Shown here piece by piece: positions 43,914-56,133 of a DNA stretch of 64,000 nt (position 1 is the stretch's first letter; every line of letters begins with the position of its first letter). Origin of the DNA: Guadua angustifolia (lineage: Eukaryota; Streptophyta; Magnoliopsida; Poales; Poaceae). The stretch is taken from NCBI GenBank assembly GCA_036346375.1, contig CM070512.1, forward strand, positions 41,586,466 through 41,650,465, written 5' to 3'. The position numbers and the translations under genes are program-made. The notes under the pieces are model-generated. The model did not search any database. It saw only the letters and a program-made list of their open reading frames with translations, and was not told the DNA's origin.

Positions 43914-46900
43914 TGTAACATCCCAAAATTTGCTCTTAATATATTTAATGTATTTTTGGGATTATTTGGAATTTTTCGGAATTTATTTGGAATCTTTGAG
44001 GTTAATTTGAATTCAAGCCTTATTGAACTAATTGCATAAAATAAAGATCATGCATTTTTGCAAAAGCATAAAATCTAAAATTTTGTTTATAATAAAGATA
44101 TTTGAAAAATAAGAATGTTCCTTTCAAATATTTGCAAAAACAGGTTATATAAATTAAGTTGTTGATTTTATAAAAAATCTATACAAGTGTCTGATTCACT
44201 TTTGCGGAAAATCTATACATTGAAAAATTACGAAACTAACTTCAATAGGTTCCAAATATTCCCTAATATTTTAGAGAATTTTTCTATGATTTTTGGAGCT
44301 ATTCTACTATTTTATCTCACACGCCTTTTAGTCTCAATACTATTCAAATTCTTAATTTAGTTGATCGGACAAGAGCATTGTTCATCTTCTAGCTACAGCA
44401 ACAAACAGAACGCAGCAAATTCTCTCTCCTCCATTAGAGGCAACCGTTAAGCTTCGAGATCTCCGTCAAAACCCCAAAAATTTCACAAAAATAATATTCG
44501 GAATCCTAATAGCCTCCACTTCAATCCGCAGTTGTTCCCTCATTAAATCTCCCACTAGTTTGGTCATAATCACGAAAGAAATAAAGTGACGGCGTTTCTT
44601 GTTCCCATTGATATTTCTAGTCCATTTGTCTTCCTTCCACACTATAAGAAGGGGCAATGAGTTCCTCTCCTCATTGCCAACCCGCCCATTCCCTCCACGA
44701 GAGCTCTCTCGCCTTCGTTTCGTTGGATTTTGCAAAGATTGGAGTTCTTGCTTTTTCGGTGTACTTCTTATTTCTCCGGCCACCACCGCCAACTGGCCAC
44801 CTTGCCGTCACCGCCGCCGCCACCGGTGAGTCTGCCACGTCGCGCCGCCACCACTTGACCGACCGGTTAGCCCTTTTATCTCTCCCACTGTGTGCTACAT
44901 TAAAGAAACCGAAGCCTGTTCGTTTTTTTGATAAAAACCGAAGCCTCTCCATTCGTGAGAATGACGAACAGTAGAGCACAGTGATGAACAATAAAAACAT
45001 AAAAGAACTAAAACCTTAATTGTACATGCCTTTTTCCCAAATCGCAAAATTTATCATTTTCGCTACAAATTTGTTTTAGCTCCAAATCACATGCAACAAA
45101 TTTTGTTAATTAGTGAAAATTAATACCTATCTTTGATAATTATTATGAAATTTTATAAATAAATTTATATTGTTAAATTATTAGCAGAAAGTCCAAACTC
45201 ACGAATTTTGTAATTCCTAAACTATACGTCCAAAAATGTCAAAATAAACTTTATAAATCTTAGAAAATGCTAAACTAATTATCTAGAAGTTTCGTGAAAT
45301 TTGGAATTAGTTTGAATCGTGGTATTTTTGGAATTGTGTGTTTGTACGTTGTCTGAGTGCTTATTTGGTTCTTTATCTGCTACTCGTAGATGTTGAACTG
45401 TGCGAAGGTGCGAAAGTTGAAGATCAAGCTCAAGATCAAGTCTTAGATCAAGACTAGTTGCTCTTTGAACGTAAGTTGTGCTCTGACCATTTTGATCCTA
45501 TGCTTTCAAAATTACTTTGTTTTAAATTATGCATGCTAATTTGTTTACAATGTCTTCAAATAGTTTGGAAATTAGCTAAAGCACCACTTGTTAATGTCCC
45601 CTTGTTCCTAATAATTGTATGCTATGAAAATCTTTGTTCCCCTAGATTGGTTTAAGTTATGTGGTTGATATAATACACAACTGTGGAAAAATTAGAACAC
45701 GGTAGTTCTACTTAGCCATACAAAACGTTTCATTGACACAATTCTTGTGAGAAAAATGGAATATTGACTAATGAGCTATGGAACGAATTTTGGAAAGTGT
45801 GACATGTGTCTTGATACTATTGATGGCACGTGGTGCGTGTAATGAACCGGGGTGATAAAATGGTTTAGATTGGGGCAAGTGGCAAGATGTTAAGTGGTGG
45901 GCCAGATGTGGCACCAGGGCAGTCGCATTCGGTTTTTATGACATGTTGACATGATGAATTTTTTGTTAGTCTTGCCTCAGTTAATTAAGGACTTAACCTT
46001 GCAAGAATTTGAACTGGGCTAACCATACAACCACAAGTTCCGGAATGGGACGGACCTAGCTGAGTAAATTGTGAAATCTATTCTTCAGTACTGTCGTGGT
46101 GGTGTGAGTTCCAGGTGTACAGGTGAAAACTCACATAGCGCAAGAGGGGGGTCCTGTTGTGGAGGTGTATCCCTTCAGTGTTGAAACCTTAGTGGGCAGT
46201 ACTGGGTTTAGACGGATCTTTGGAAAGGCTTTGTTACGGTTACTTGCCTTTGTGGTGTTTGACTGTATCTTGTGGGTAAAGTGTATAACCTCTGCAGAGT
46301 GCACAAACTATTCGAATAGCCGTGTCCACGGTATTGGATATTACTCGGGGATTATAGTCAAGGGTTAGATTTTATTAAAAATGTGGTTGAGATATGACAT
46401 TGATGGGAATGTGGAAGTTGATTAAGGATGTGGGATGATTTGAAATATGAAACTTGGAAAAGCTTTGAATAATGGTAATTGTGTACACTGCTTTAGAATC
46501 TAGTTATGATTATTTGTTAAATGTTGCTTTACTGCAAAATAACCCTGTTAGCCATTTCATTGGAATAAGCCTAGCATGTAGTATATTAGGTTGCATTTTG
46601 TGCATAGCTTACTGGGTACCAATGTACTCAACCCTCCGAAAAATCACCACCAGAAGAGGAGGACCTTCAGACTCTTGAGGAGGGCCAGAACAACGACGCG
46701 ATCAACTAAGGGGTGAGCCAAGTCGGTTTCCTGTGGCAAACTGGGGCTCCACGAAGATTTATTTCTGTTGCAGTTATCTATTTATGTTGAACTTAGCCCT
46801 GCGTGGCCTTATAATTGTAAGGCTGACCTTAAAGTCTTAACAATCTAATATGAGTTGAATACCTTACTATTTATATTTCCGTTGTGTATGTGTGATGGTA

Positions 46901-46978
46901 TTCATCTCTGTTGTATCCGTGAGCACCAGCGTGATCCTGGACTGGTGTATCACACGGGGTGTTCAGAATTCCAATTCC
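43914..46978 (+). mobile_element. Right LTR of the Tekay-like element (3' end truncated)
   Basis: It starts TGTAACATCCCAAAATTTGC after the polypurine tract. Its last 2.06 kb matches the left LTR. A TATA-like CTATAAGAAGG lies at about 44,642, followed by a short GC-rich leader (44,670-44,870) as in other LTRs here. The expected TGTTACA end is missing: homology stops at CCAATTCC (46,978) and the sequence passes directly into a different coding remnant. Confidence 0.85.
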
Positions 46979-48956
46979 GGGCACGACAAGGATTGATCTA
47001 TTTAATGTCAAACAAAATAATCCCTTGGAGTATCTCAAGAACCCTAGAGTTCTATGCATCCCTTTTAGTGAACAAGCAGAGAAGACATATTATTTTCACT
47101 ATGAATGGAAAAATTAGAAAAATCAGATCCCCTCAATTTGAATCTACCATTGATGCTTCATGTCCATTGATCAATAGAACAAGAATCTATGAGAAGATGT
47201 TTCCTTGTTAGAGATGGAGATTAATTGGGGATATGCCTGACTTACAAGTGTCTGCACATATATACAAGGATATCACTAGTGTAGATTTTCATCCTAATAG
47301 AGTTTCCTGTTTATTAGAAGAAGCAAAGGTACTGCTGCTGATTTTGAGGCACACCATTTTTCCTAAGTCTGGATACAAAGAAGGTGTGACCCCAACCCTA
47401 ACTTGGCTGCTGCATCTCATACTGTCAAGACAACCCATAGACTTGGTTGATTTTGTCTTTGGGGAAATGGAAGAGGCAATCTACAGAAAGATGGCCAATC
47501 CTTTACCATTTGCTCAACAGATTACTCAAGTACTGTTGGCACAAGGTATAATCTCTCAAGATATCTAAACAGGGAATTCAAGTGTTTTCCAAAGAAATAT
47601 AATATGCACAAATCCACTGGACATAATATGAGAGTTACTGGTTTCCTTCAAGAATTACAGACAAATCAACCCAATAAAGGAGAAGAACCACCTCAACCTG
47701 ATCAAAAAGAGCAAATCAACCAAGCATGGAAATAGTACATGAATATAGATCTACAGAAGAAAATAAGCCAAGTGCTGAAAATAAGTATGATAACAATAGC
47801 TTTGGTGGAAGTCTTCTAGCTACAGACAGTGGCAGCTATAGTCATCACTCTTATGGCAGTTTTGTAGCTCCAATGAGTTCTAATCACAGCCAAATGCCCT
47901 CTGTCAACAGTTATCTCAGCAGCCATCAAATTTATCACAACAGCAGCATGAACAAATCTGGAAATGGCAGAGAGCCTAGTGCTCAAAGTGGAAATAAAAG
48001 CAAAGCTTCAAGTTATAATAACCCTGCTCATTCTCCAAGGGCTTTCACTCAATTCCAGCCTCTACTCCAGAACCAACAGAAGTCTATGGAGGTGAATCTT
48101 GGAATACTCAGAAGAACTACTTTGAGGATGATGCTGCAACTCAAGTCTTACCAAGTTCAGTTGCTAAATCTTTTGATGAGGAGCAACAAATTCACCATTT
48201 TCAAGAGTTAGCAGCAGCAGCAAGATTTATGGAAGATCAAGGATTAAGGCCAGGAGCAAATAATTATGAAGCAGGAGTTCTGGTATGCCCCAAGGGTTTG
48301 AGTCTTATTATCCACCACCTGTAGTACATCCTGATCATGATCAGAAAGACACCTTCCCTGGATGGCAGAATCTGTTTGATTTTCAGCAACCTCCTTCAGT
48401 GCATACTGAACAAGCACAGGAAGGCACATTTCAAGCTCAGAAAATTTCTTTGACTCCCAAACCTTCATGGTTTTCCTCCTTTGAACAACAATATTACTCC
48501 GATCAGAGAGGATTCCAAGCAAGGTATATGGAAGATCAAACAATAGGAGCTTAGAGACATGAAGAACAAATGAGGGCTATACAATAGCACAATGAACAAG
48601 TTCAAGATCAAATGAGAAAACATTATGAAGAACAAGCCCGGTTCAGAAATGAAGCTCTCACCAAATTTGATCATCTTAAAAGCAATCAATGGGAATTAAG
48701 AAAGTGGATTGAGTAGCTTGGCAACAATCAAAACCTGTTGAAAGACAGATTGTATGATCTGAATCAGAAAATGGATAAACATTATAAGAGTGTGTACAAT
48801 CAAGCTGATGCTGCAAATAAGACAAGTCAAAGTGATCTGGAGTGGATTAAAGATAGTCTAAATCATCACATGAACTTTGCTGAGGACGCTCTTCAAGACT
48901 ATGGATTTCTTAGAAGGAGGCCACCCCACCGTTCCGGCCCGTCATTTAATCGATGA
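46979..48956 (+). pseudogene. Broken coding remnant resembling 'putative plant transposon protein' genes
   Basis: Coding signal starts at the LTR breakpoint. Open pieces lie at 46,990-47,211, 47,233-47,568, 47,726-48,211, 48,285-48,554 and 48,738-48,956 in changing frames. The first two read like the plant family annotated as putative transposon protein: 'TPTLTWLLHLILSRQPIDLV' and 'MANPLPFAQQITQVLLAQGI'. The later part is a Gln/Ser/His-rich linker followed by a predicted coiled coil ('LYDLNQKMDKHYKSVYN'). The 5' end is cut by the junction with the LTR. Stops and frameshifts rule out a working protein. The family is remembered from motifs, not checked by search. Confidence 0.5.
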
Positions 48957-50169
48957 GAATGTGCAGGTGACATTCTCAATTCTACTTAGGCAGAGAAAAC
49001 ACATGTCTTGTTAGCATGAGTATCTAAGCGGGGTAGCATGGCTTGCGATTCTTTGGATCGAGAGAAATCCATTTAGCGAATAGCATAGGCTCAACAACAT
49101 GTATGTACACAAAATCTCCAACAATCTTTTAACCATGTGAAAGAACACAAAATATTATGCAAAATCAAAATTCTCAATTGCACAAGCTACAATAATACCC
49201 AGTTACAGAAAATTAAGCGTTCCTAATTAAATTGTCACCAACCCAATTCCAAACATCTTATGATCTAATAATTACCCCAGAAACAATGAATAGAAAAAGC
49301 TTATGTAAAATGCGAGATGAAAGCGGAGACCTAAGAAGGACCTCAAAACAATCCAAGCAAAATTGAACTCTCAATGAAAGTGAAGCTAACATGCAGTCCT
49401 TCTCCTTCACAACATTCATGGAATCATGGTCTCTGGAATGCCTTGTAGCCTACATTACATAGTCCCAAGGAACAAAAATAAAGACATGCTTCAAATATCA
49501 TCACAATTCATGGATAATACAATACCCATAACTAAGTACCAATGAAGGAGTAGGATAATTATCATACAGTGCATCCTCGAGGGCAAGAAAGAGCAAGAGA
49601 AAGGATCATTACAACATACCGACACTTAATAGATGATTAAAGGTTCATCTACATCACTTAATAGGCAATGGTTCACAATCACATAATACAACCCTTAAAT
49701 AGTAGTTATTACACAAGCAATGCAGCTTCCAAGAATTGAATTCGACAAATCACATAATACAACCACTTAAATATTACATACCAATTCACCAAACAAACCA
49801 AATAGCAACAATGAAGGGCGTAGTGAGTAGTACTAGTGAGTAGCGACCACCAATAAGCATTTACATTTGAGTCTTGAGAACTCAACAATTGTAGCATATC
49901 AAACTCACAATGCCATCTCCTATATAGATATAAGATGAATAGTTAACCATTTGAAATATAAGCACACTACTACATGTATACATATATGATTCTATGAAAT
50001 TGAGATTTGTTTTGCAATTACTCCACATAGCCCTTCTTGAATATCTTGAAGACAAGTCCAAAAGCTTGAAGGGTCTCCCTTTTCTTCATCTGTAAGATAA
50101 AATTTTAATATTATTTTCTTTTGTTGACAACGACAAAATAAATATGAGTCAAATTCTTCTATATACCTC
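48957..50169. other. AT-rich region without a gene
   Basis: No coding region is supported. The right part, next to the hAT remnant, may be its 3' flank on the minus strand. Imperfect repeats such as 'CACATAATACAACC...TTAAATA' occur at about 49,680 and 49,752. Confidence 0.4.
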
Positions 50170-51330
50170 TATATTTGTTTGAAGCTTGTGAGCACATTAA
50201 TGCCTCCAACATCTCGAGTGAGGCGGCTGCGATGCTCACTAAAATTCTCCGCTCGTTACTAAGCGGACTCGAAGCCCGTACTTATTGGAATAGAAAAGAT
50301 GTCAAGCGTGCAATCATTCTCAAAGTAGGATAGAGTCCTAGCAACTTTCCATCAATACATTAAAATTTTCCTTTGTTGTTGGTACATAATCATCATCAAA
50401 TAACGGTCTAACTCAGTTCGGCCTAAAAGATTATGGCCTTCTCTTAGCAACCGTGCATTAAAGATTGACATAACGGCAGAGCTTCAATTGCGGTATTGTT
50501 GATGATTCTATATTATCCTCATGATTATCTACTTGATACTCAATCATCAAATTGCATAATGAAGCGTTGACTTCTCCAACACGGTCCTCACAATTTTCAC
50601 CACTAACACCATGTAGCATTTGAAGCAAACTAATAGCATTTCGGTCTTAAATCGAGGATCAAGAAGTGTAGCTATGCCCATTAAGCTTTGAATGTCGGTC
50701 AATACTTATCAAACTTTTGATTCATGCTAGCGTCATTTTTTCTATAATTGGGTTGCCACAACTTGACCATAGCCTAATTTTCATTTTAATTTACATAAAT
50801 CTTGGGGAAGAAAATATTATGATATTTAGTTAGTTCGGAAGAGAACATTTCGATGATATCATAGAACAAGTAGCCTCTCAACAACATCATTAGCAAAGTT
50901 CCATTCTTCTTCACTAGGACCACAAGTGTATTGTTTCTCAACGCTTATTGCGATCAAACGACCTTGTAGGTAAAGCAACACTAAGCATAGTGAAAGTAGA
51001 GTTCCATCTAGTTTTCGATTCAGAGCTATCTTCTTCATTATTTTAACTTTCAAGCAATTTCCTCTACTCTTTTTTGGGTGTGGGGTCAAAAAGCTACACT
51101 ATCACGAATATTTTCAATAGCCTTAGTCATCACATCAACCCATCCTTCACAATCAAGTTGAGAATGTGTGCACAACAACGCATGTGAAGCATCCTTTTCA
51201 ACATAAGCTTGGTGGCCTATCTTCCCATAAGTAAATCAATAACCTTGTCGTTTGTGGAGCGGTTGTCAAAGTCACGGTGATAGTTTCTCATCAAGATTCC
51301 AAGAAACGAGGATTCAAAATTTGTTCGAAT
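50170..51330 (-). pseudogene. hAT-family (Ac-like) transposase remnant
   Basis: Several hAT landmarks appear in the correct minus-strand order, in changing frames. At about 51,135-51,183 there is 'RCCAHILNLIVKDGL', typical of the RNase H-like core. At about 50,880-50,930 there is 'PSEEEWNFANDVVERL'. At about 50,170-50,265 there is 'LEMLEALMCSQ' after 'RRIL', the C-terminal dimerisation end (family: 'SESAF...GR.LS...MLEALMCS'). Stops interrupt each block. An N-terminal zinc finger was not identified, though the coding-like signal may extend to about 51,980. No terminal inverted repeats were found, so element limits are unknown. Confidence 0.75.
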
Positions 51331-52388
51331 AATAACTTCGTGATATGTGGAGTCGGGACATAAATGAACCTAGAGATTAAAGAAAGTGCTTAGAAATGGG
51401 TTAGCGAATTGAACCTAAGCAATAATAATGTAAGTTACTACTCATTACCTCATGACAATGCTCCTAAGTTTCCATAAGTCATCGATGAAGCAAACTTCTA
51501 TTGCTCATTTGTAGGCGGCTTGACTAAACATAGTAGTATATAAATGTAGAAATCCGGTAATGATCTAATTTGGTCTAATACAATTGTTAGGACTTTCATT
51601 TTATACATCTAAGAAAACTTTCTGGTGACCTTTGAGCCTTTTGGTGATTTGGTTGAAGGTTTGTGATACCTATGACAATTTTGTAGCCTATCCATTCACC
51701 TATTTTCATTTGAGATACTATACATTACAGAATTACTTATTACAGTAAAGATAATAATGGACAAGATATCAAAGACCAAAGGGGTATGCGTTCATAGAAT
51801 ACACCTGAAGAAAATTTGGCTTGCTACGAAAGCGATGAATGGGCGGTACACAGCAAAATCGGTTCTTCGATAGCCTTTTCTCATCCATTTCTCTCTTAGG
51901 CCTTACATTGAATCGTCTATGCTTCATTGCGGCTGGATGATAGTTGTTGATGTTGCTAAACCGGATCGAAGACCGGATCAATCACCATCTAATGCATCGG
52001 TCGACCCCATCAAATGCATCGACCACATTACGCACTAGATGAAACTTTCACATACAAAATTGACAGCTAGAGATTAGAGAGAAGCTACTAATAGTGGATG
52101 AATGTTACAGTTTCCTGGTCCGGTTGTATTTTGTGTGGTCTGCTGTTGTGATAATCACGGGAGATGGTAGTGATTTCCTTAATACAAGGTGTTATCCGCA
52201 AAATATGTAAATGCAGCCCAAGTGTAAAAGCGCGGCATCTTTTAAATCAATACAATATCTTCCGATGCTGCGTTCATATGAGCTTGAACAGATATCTCAT
52301 GCACTGCATTTCTATTAACAAATAATGCAATCTTCCTCCAAAATAATGATACACCAACAAAAACACAATAATACCTGAGATCAAATTT
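51331..52388. other. Region between hAT remnant and PPR pseudogene
   Basis: An open frame at 51,769-51,981 (-) has no recognised domain and may be a decayed N-terminal part of the hAT remnant. From 52,000 to 52,388 I see nothing, apart from being downstream of the PPR pseudogene. Confidence 0.35.
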
Positions 52389-53790
52389 CAGGAAGAGAAA
52401 TGTTCAGGTTCATATCTAGCTGATGTCAAATTAAGTTTCAAATCTTCCAACATCTGATAAATATATTCACTTTCTGTAACCTTTCGTCTGCGATGGCAAA
52501 GGAATATGCGTTGCCATCTACCTCGATCGGTGAGCCCAGGTTTCTTCATCACCCCATGCTCCTCCATCCTCCTCCTCCGTCCTCTTCAGGTCCTCCCATT
52601 GTCCAGCGCGTGCATCGTGTTTGCTAACAAGACGTGGAGCTTCCGCAACAGCTTCTGCGTGCCAACTTCTGGCGGCAACCTCGCCATCTCGACATTGCCA
52701 TGGCTCAGCAGGCAGCTAGTAATGAGCTCCATATAACATGGGATTTTCGGTAGATTGCTAGCCAGCAGCTTCTTAAGAACGCACGCGACCAAGATCCACC
52801 AAACAACCATAGTGCTTGATCGTTGGCACGATGCCCATGCTCCTCATTAAGTTGAAGTACTTAAAACCTTCATCAACAAGCCCGCCATGGCTGCAGGCAT
52901 TCAAGACGATACAAAGGTGACACCGTTAGGCTCAATGCCCAATTGCCTCATCTCAACAAACAATCTCAGTGCCATTTCTGGGTGACCATGTTGCGAAACC
53001 CACAATCACAGAGGTCCAATGCTCCACGTTCTTACCAGTGACGCTTGAGAAGCACCGCAGCGGCACCCAAGCTGCCGCACCTTGTGTACATGTTGATCAA
53101 AGCAACACCAAGAGCACCGTCAATAAGAGCGCCCGCCGGATTACATACGTGCGCTCTTCCAAGTCAAGCAGACCGATATCGCGGATAGCTGCTGTGAAGC
53201 TGACCATCGTTGCCTCATCTGGCGCAAACCATAAACCGCCGTCATCTCGACAAACTCCACCTGCCTCCTGGCCCAACCGATTGCTCACAAAACCAGCCAT
53301 AACAGTATTAAAAGAAACCACATTCCGCCGGCATTTCCACAACACTTCCCAGGCGCCATCCAAATCCCCGCTCTAACAAACGCGTCAAAAGCACGTTCCA
53401 AGAAACCACCGTCCTCTCCGGAATTCCATCAAACACCTTCCGTGCGTCACCTAGGCGGCCGAGCCGCGCGTAGACACGGACAAGGGAGGTGGTGGCGTAG
53501 AAGCCGGAGTCGGACAGTTGGATGCCGGATTTAACGAGGAGGGCGTGGATCTGCTCGGCCTCGGCCGCCGCAGAGGGCAGCCGCGCGCAGGCCGCAAGGG
53601 CGGGTACCAGGGCGTGGTTGGCGTCGAGGCCGCGCCCGGCGAGGTGGTGCGCACAGAAGGCACGCAGAAGGCGTCTTCCGAGGGGCGCATCGCGGCATCG
53701 GACGGCGAGACATTGGACGCGCGTTTGAGGGTGAAGGATTTGGTGGGAAAAAGGTTGTGGCGGGGGTGGGGAGCCTGCAACACATGAGGC
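52389..53790 (-). pseudogene. PPR protein gene (PLS class with E/E+ end), frameshifted
   Basis: Read on the minus strand, the motifs come in order. 'KVFDGIPERTVVSWNVLLTR' near 53,430-53,370 is a PPR motif pair. 'ATMVSFTAAIRDIGLLDL' lies near 53,215, 'HPEMALRLFVEMRQLGIEPN' near 52,980-52,920 and 'ESEYIYQMLEDLKLNLTSAR' near 52,440-52,400, followed by a stop at 52,389. The last block is the typical E+ end of plant RNA-editing PPR proteins. At least five frame changes or stops interrupt it, for example after 53,334 and 52,930. Intact family members bind organellar RNA in chloroplasts or mitochondria. The start is unclear, because the frame carrying 'HLAGRGLDANHALVPALAAC' has no obvious ATG. Confidence 0.8.
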
Positions 53791-54250
53791 TCATGGAAGT
53801 GGTTTCTCTTGGCCGGTTATTGCAACATGCACACGATAAATCCAACCCTTTTTCTGTCATTTCCACACAGTCCACACCCGCGCAACAAGAGACAACAACG
53901 AGTTTCTGGAAAAAAAAGAGACGCCTTTCCGGCTTCCGCATCACCTGGGTCCGTTTCCGCTTCTGGCGGTGGGGGTCTGCAGTGGGGCGAGCAGCTCCGA
54001 CGAGGCAGGGACGTCGTCCGGCGAGGGGAGCACAGGCGGTTGAGCGCAGTGAAGCCCGGAGATGCGGTGTAGGCGGTCGAGCGCGGTGAAGCCCGAAGAT
54101 GCGGAGGGCGGAGGTCGCGGCAGGGACGTCGTCCGGCGAGTAGGAGCACAGGCGGCCTGGCGGCGCGGCAGCGGAACCCTAGCGAGACGCGGTCGCCTCG
54201 CGTGGCCGAGAGCAAATGGGGAGGTGGTCAGGGAATCGTCGCTGGGAAGA
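53791..54250. other. GC-rich flank 5' of the PPR pseudogene with local duplications
   Basis: Two segments are duplicated: GAGCGCAGTGAAGCCCG at 54,039 with its variant near 54,077, and GGGACGTCGTCCGGCGAG near 54,008 and 54,124. Overlapping open frames here are probably by-products of GC richness. It may be the former promoter and leader of the PPR gene. Confidence 0.4.
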
Positions 54251-55295
54251 TGAAAAAACTGTAGTTTCTTCTGATATACAGGGATGGCAATTTGGTAAAT
54301 AGAGTTAAGTTGTAAGTAAGGTTGGAAAATTAGCTCGTGGCTCGTGGCGCAAATCCGGGCTCAATGCGAGCTTGGCTTCATCTGAGGCTCGTGGCTGACC
54401 GAGCCGAAGCCTTGTTTGTTGGGTTCATAAAAAACAAAGCCGGCTCGGCCGACCATCGAACCACTCGCCCGAGCAAATAAACAAGCGGCCAAGCACTGGC
54501 GGCGGCTTTGGCGACCGAACACGCCTTGGCCAGCGCTACCGGCAATGTCTTCCCTCCTCAACCCTAATCCCGACTTCCCTCCAGGCGTGGCGATTCCTTC
54601 CTCGACCCCGTGTCACGGTGTCCCCGTCCGTGTTGGTGACTCGACCTCAGTCTTCCTTCAATCCTTCAAGAAACCTTGGATTGGCGGCCAAGGCAGTGTG
54701 GCCCCCAGGCGGCGTCGCTGAGGGCGCGTGTTGAGCCGCGGCTGGCTCATGGATCCCGTGAGCAGGCGAGCTGCGCCACTGTAACAAGTGACCCAGATTT
54801 ACCAAGTAGGGATTCTTTCCAAGAAAGCTTTTGATATATCGATTCCCGTGTAGAAATTTGGTTGTATAGGTTTGCCCTGCACTATTATCTTGATCCTCGA
54901 ATTAGATGTATGGTTCCCTATTGGGGTCTTGGTGATTTAGTATCTCCATTTCTCGATTAGTCCTGAATCGGACGGGGTTGCCATATGACTTTAGCCATCG
55001 AATGATTCCAATTTGAGGTGGTTTGATATGGAATGGTGGTGAATTGATCTCCTCATAGTTTGGGAAGTCCTCGTTTGATTTGATCTCCGGATGTGGGAAG
55101 GGTCTGCAGTGATCGATCTGAGAAGCGAGACTCTTGGTAAATTCAGGCGCTCGGCGAAATATATGACCGGCTCTTGAGCCGACCTCGGCAGCCGGCGGTT
55201 TCGAGCTCGCATCGAGCGGCGACACAGCTCGGCTTCGCCATATCCTGCATTGCAAGCCGTGGCCGAGGCTGACTGGCCTCATTCCGACCCAGTTG
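54251..55295. other. Unassigned region with CTCG/GAGCC-rich patch
   Basis: The stretch 54,330-54,430 repeats GCTCGTGGC, GAGCTTGG and GAGCCGAAGCC motifs, which resemble ends of small hAT-type elements, but no paired end was found. Open frames at 54,902-55,327 show no domain. Confidence 0.3.
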
Positions 55296-55298
55296 TAA

Positions 55299-56130
55299 GA
55301 GCATCTCCAGTAAGTCCCTAAGAGCAAGTATAATAAGGTGAGGTAAGTAGGCTGAGTTGCACATTAAATTTATGATGAGTTGGAGGAGAAAGAGAGAGGA
55401 GAGAGGAGAGAAGCGGGTGCAGTCACTGCAGACAGACTCCAAGAAACTTGGTGAGAGAATGAGTGGATGAATGTGGGCTAAGTGTTAATGGCTTTGTATG
55501 TATGTACGGCTAACTATTATATAGGTGAGTCATTAGGTTGGTCAGTATATGATATGTCAATGAGATAAAGCCTGCAGTTGGCTCTCTTATTAGCCTTGCT
55601 CTAAAACAGAGTCCTTATTTTGGATTTAGAGACTCCCCCTATTTTTTAGGACCCTATTTTTAGAGCACAAGTCCAACAACATCCTGAATCTCCTTTTTAT
55701 TTTACTTTTCTCCTATTTTGACATATCAGCTATGTATAATCTTCATTTGACACCACTAAAATTCAATCAAAATATTTGTAATACATAAAACATAAGCATA
55801 TTAACATTTACAATTTAAAAACATGATATTTAAAATTTAAATGTAAAATTTTCAAACATGATAAATAGATAAATAGAAACTCCGAACAATGAATCAAACT
55901 ACGGGCGATGTGAATTGCCCAAATGCTCAATAAGATCATCTGAAGCATCTCATGTATTTCCTTGTCTTCAATCTCCTATTTTAAGGTTTAGGAATGGTTT
56001 AGAGGCTCCTTGGGAATTGTAGGAGGCAATTTTAAGGGCCTCTTAATTTTAGGAGCCGGATTAGGGCCTCGTTGGATCTGTATTTTTCTAAACTCACTAT
56101 TTTAAGGTTTAGGGCTCTGTGGAGATGCTC
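55299..56130. mobile_element. Tourist-like MITE (PIF/Harbinger type), outer element
   Basis: The ends are GAGCATCTCCA (55,299) and its inverse TGGAGATGCTC (ending 56,130). Both flanks are TAA (55,296-55,298 and 56,131-56,133), the 3-bp target duplication of PIF/Harbinger elements. It has no coding capacity. A second MITE is inserted within it at 55,322-55,601. Confidence 0.8.
55322..55601. mobile_element. Second Tourist-like MITE nested near the left end of the first
   Basis: The ends are GAGCAAGTATAATAAGG and, inverted at the right, GAGCAAGGCTAATAAGAG. TAA flanks both sides (55,319-55,321 and 55,602-55,604). It is 280 bp and contains a GAGAGGAGAGAGGAGAG-like purine tract near 55,390. Confidence 0.8.
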
Positions 56131-56133
56131 TAA

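Noticed and set aside
53531..54215. Open frames of 132-137 codons on the minus strand
   Set aside because: They are in a different frame from the PPR motifs or lie in its GC-rich 5' flank; no domain or start context supports them.
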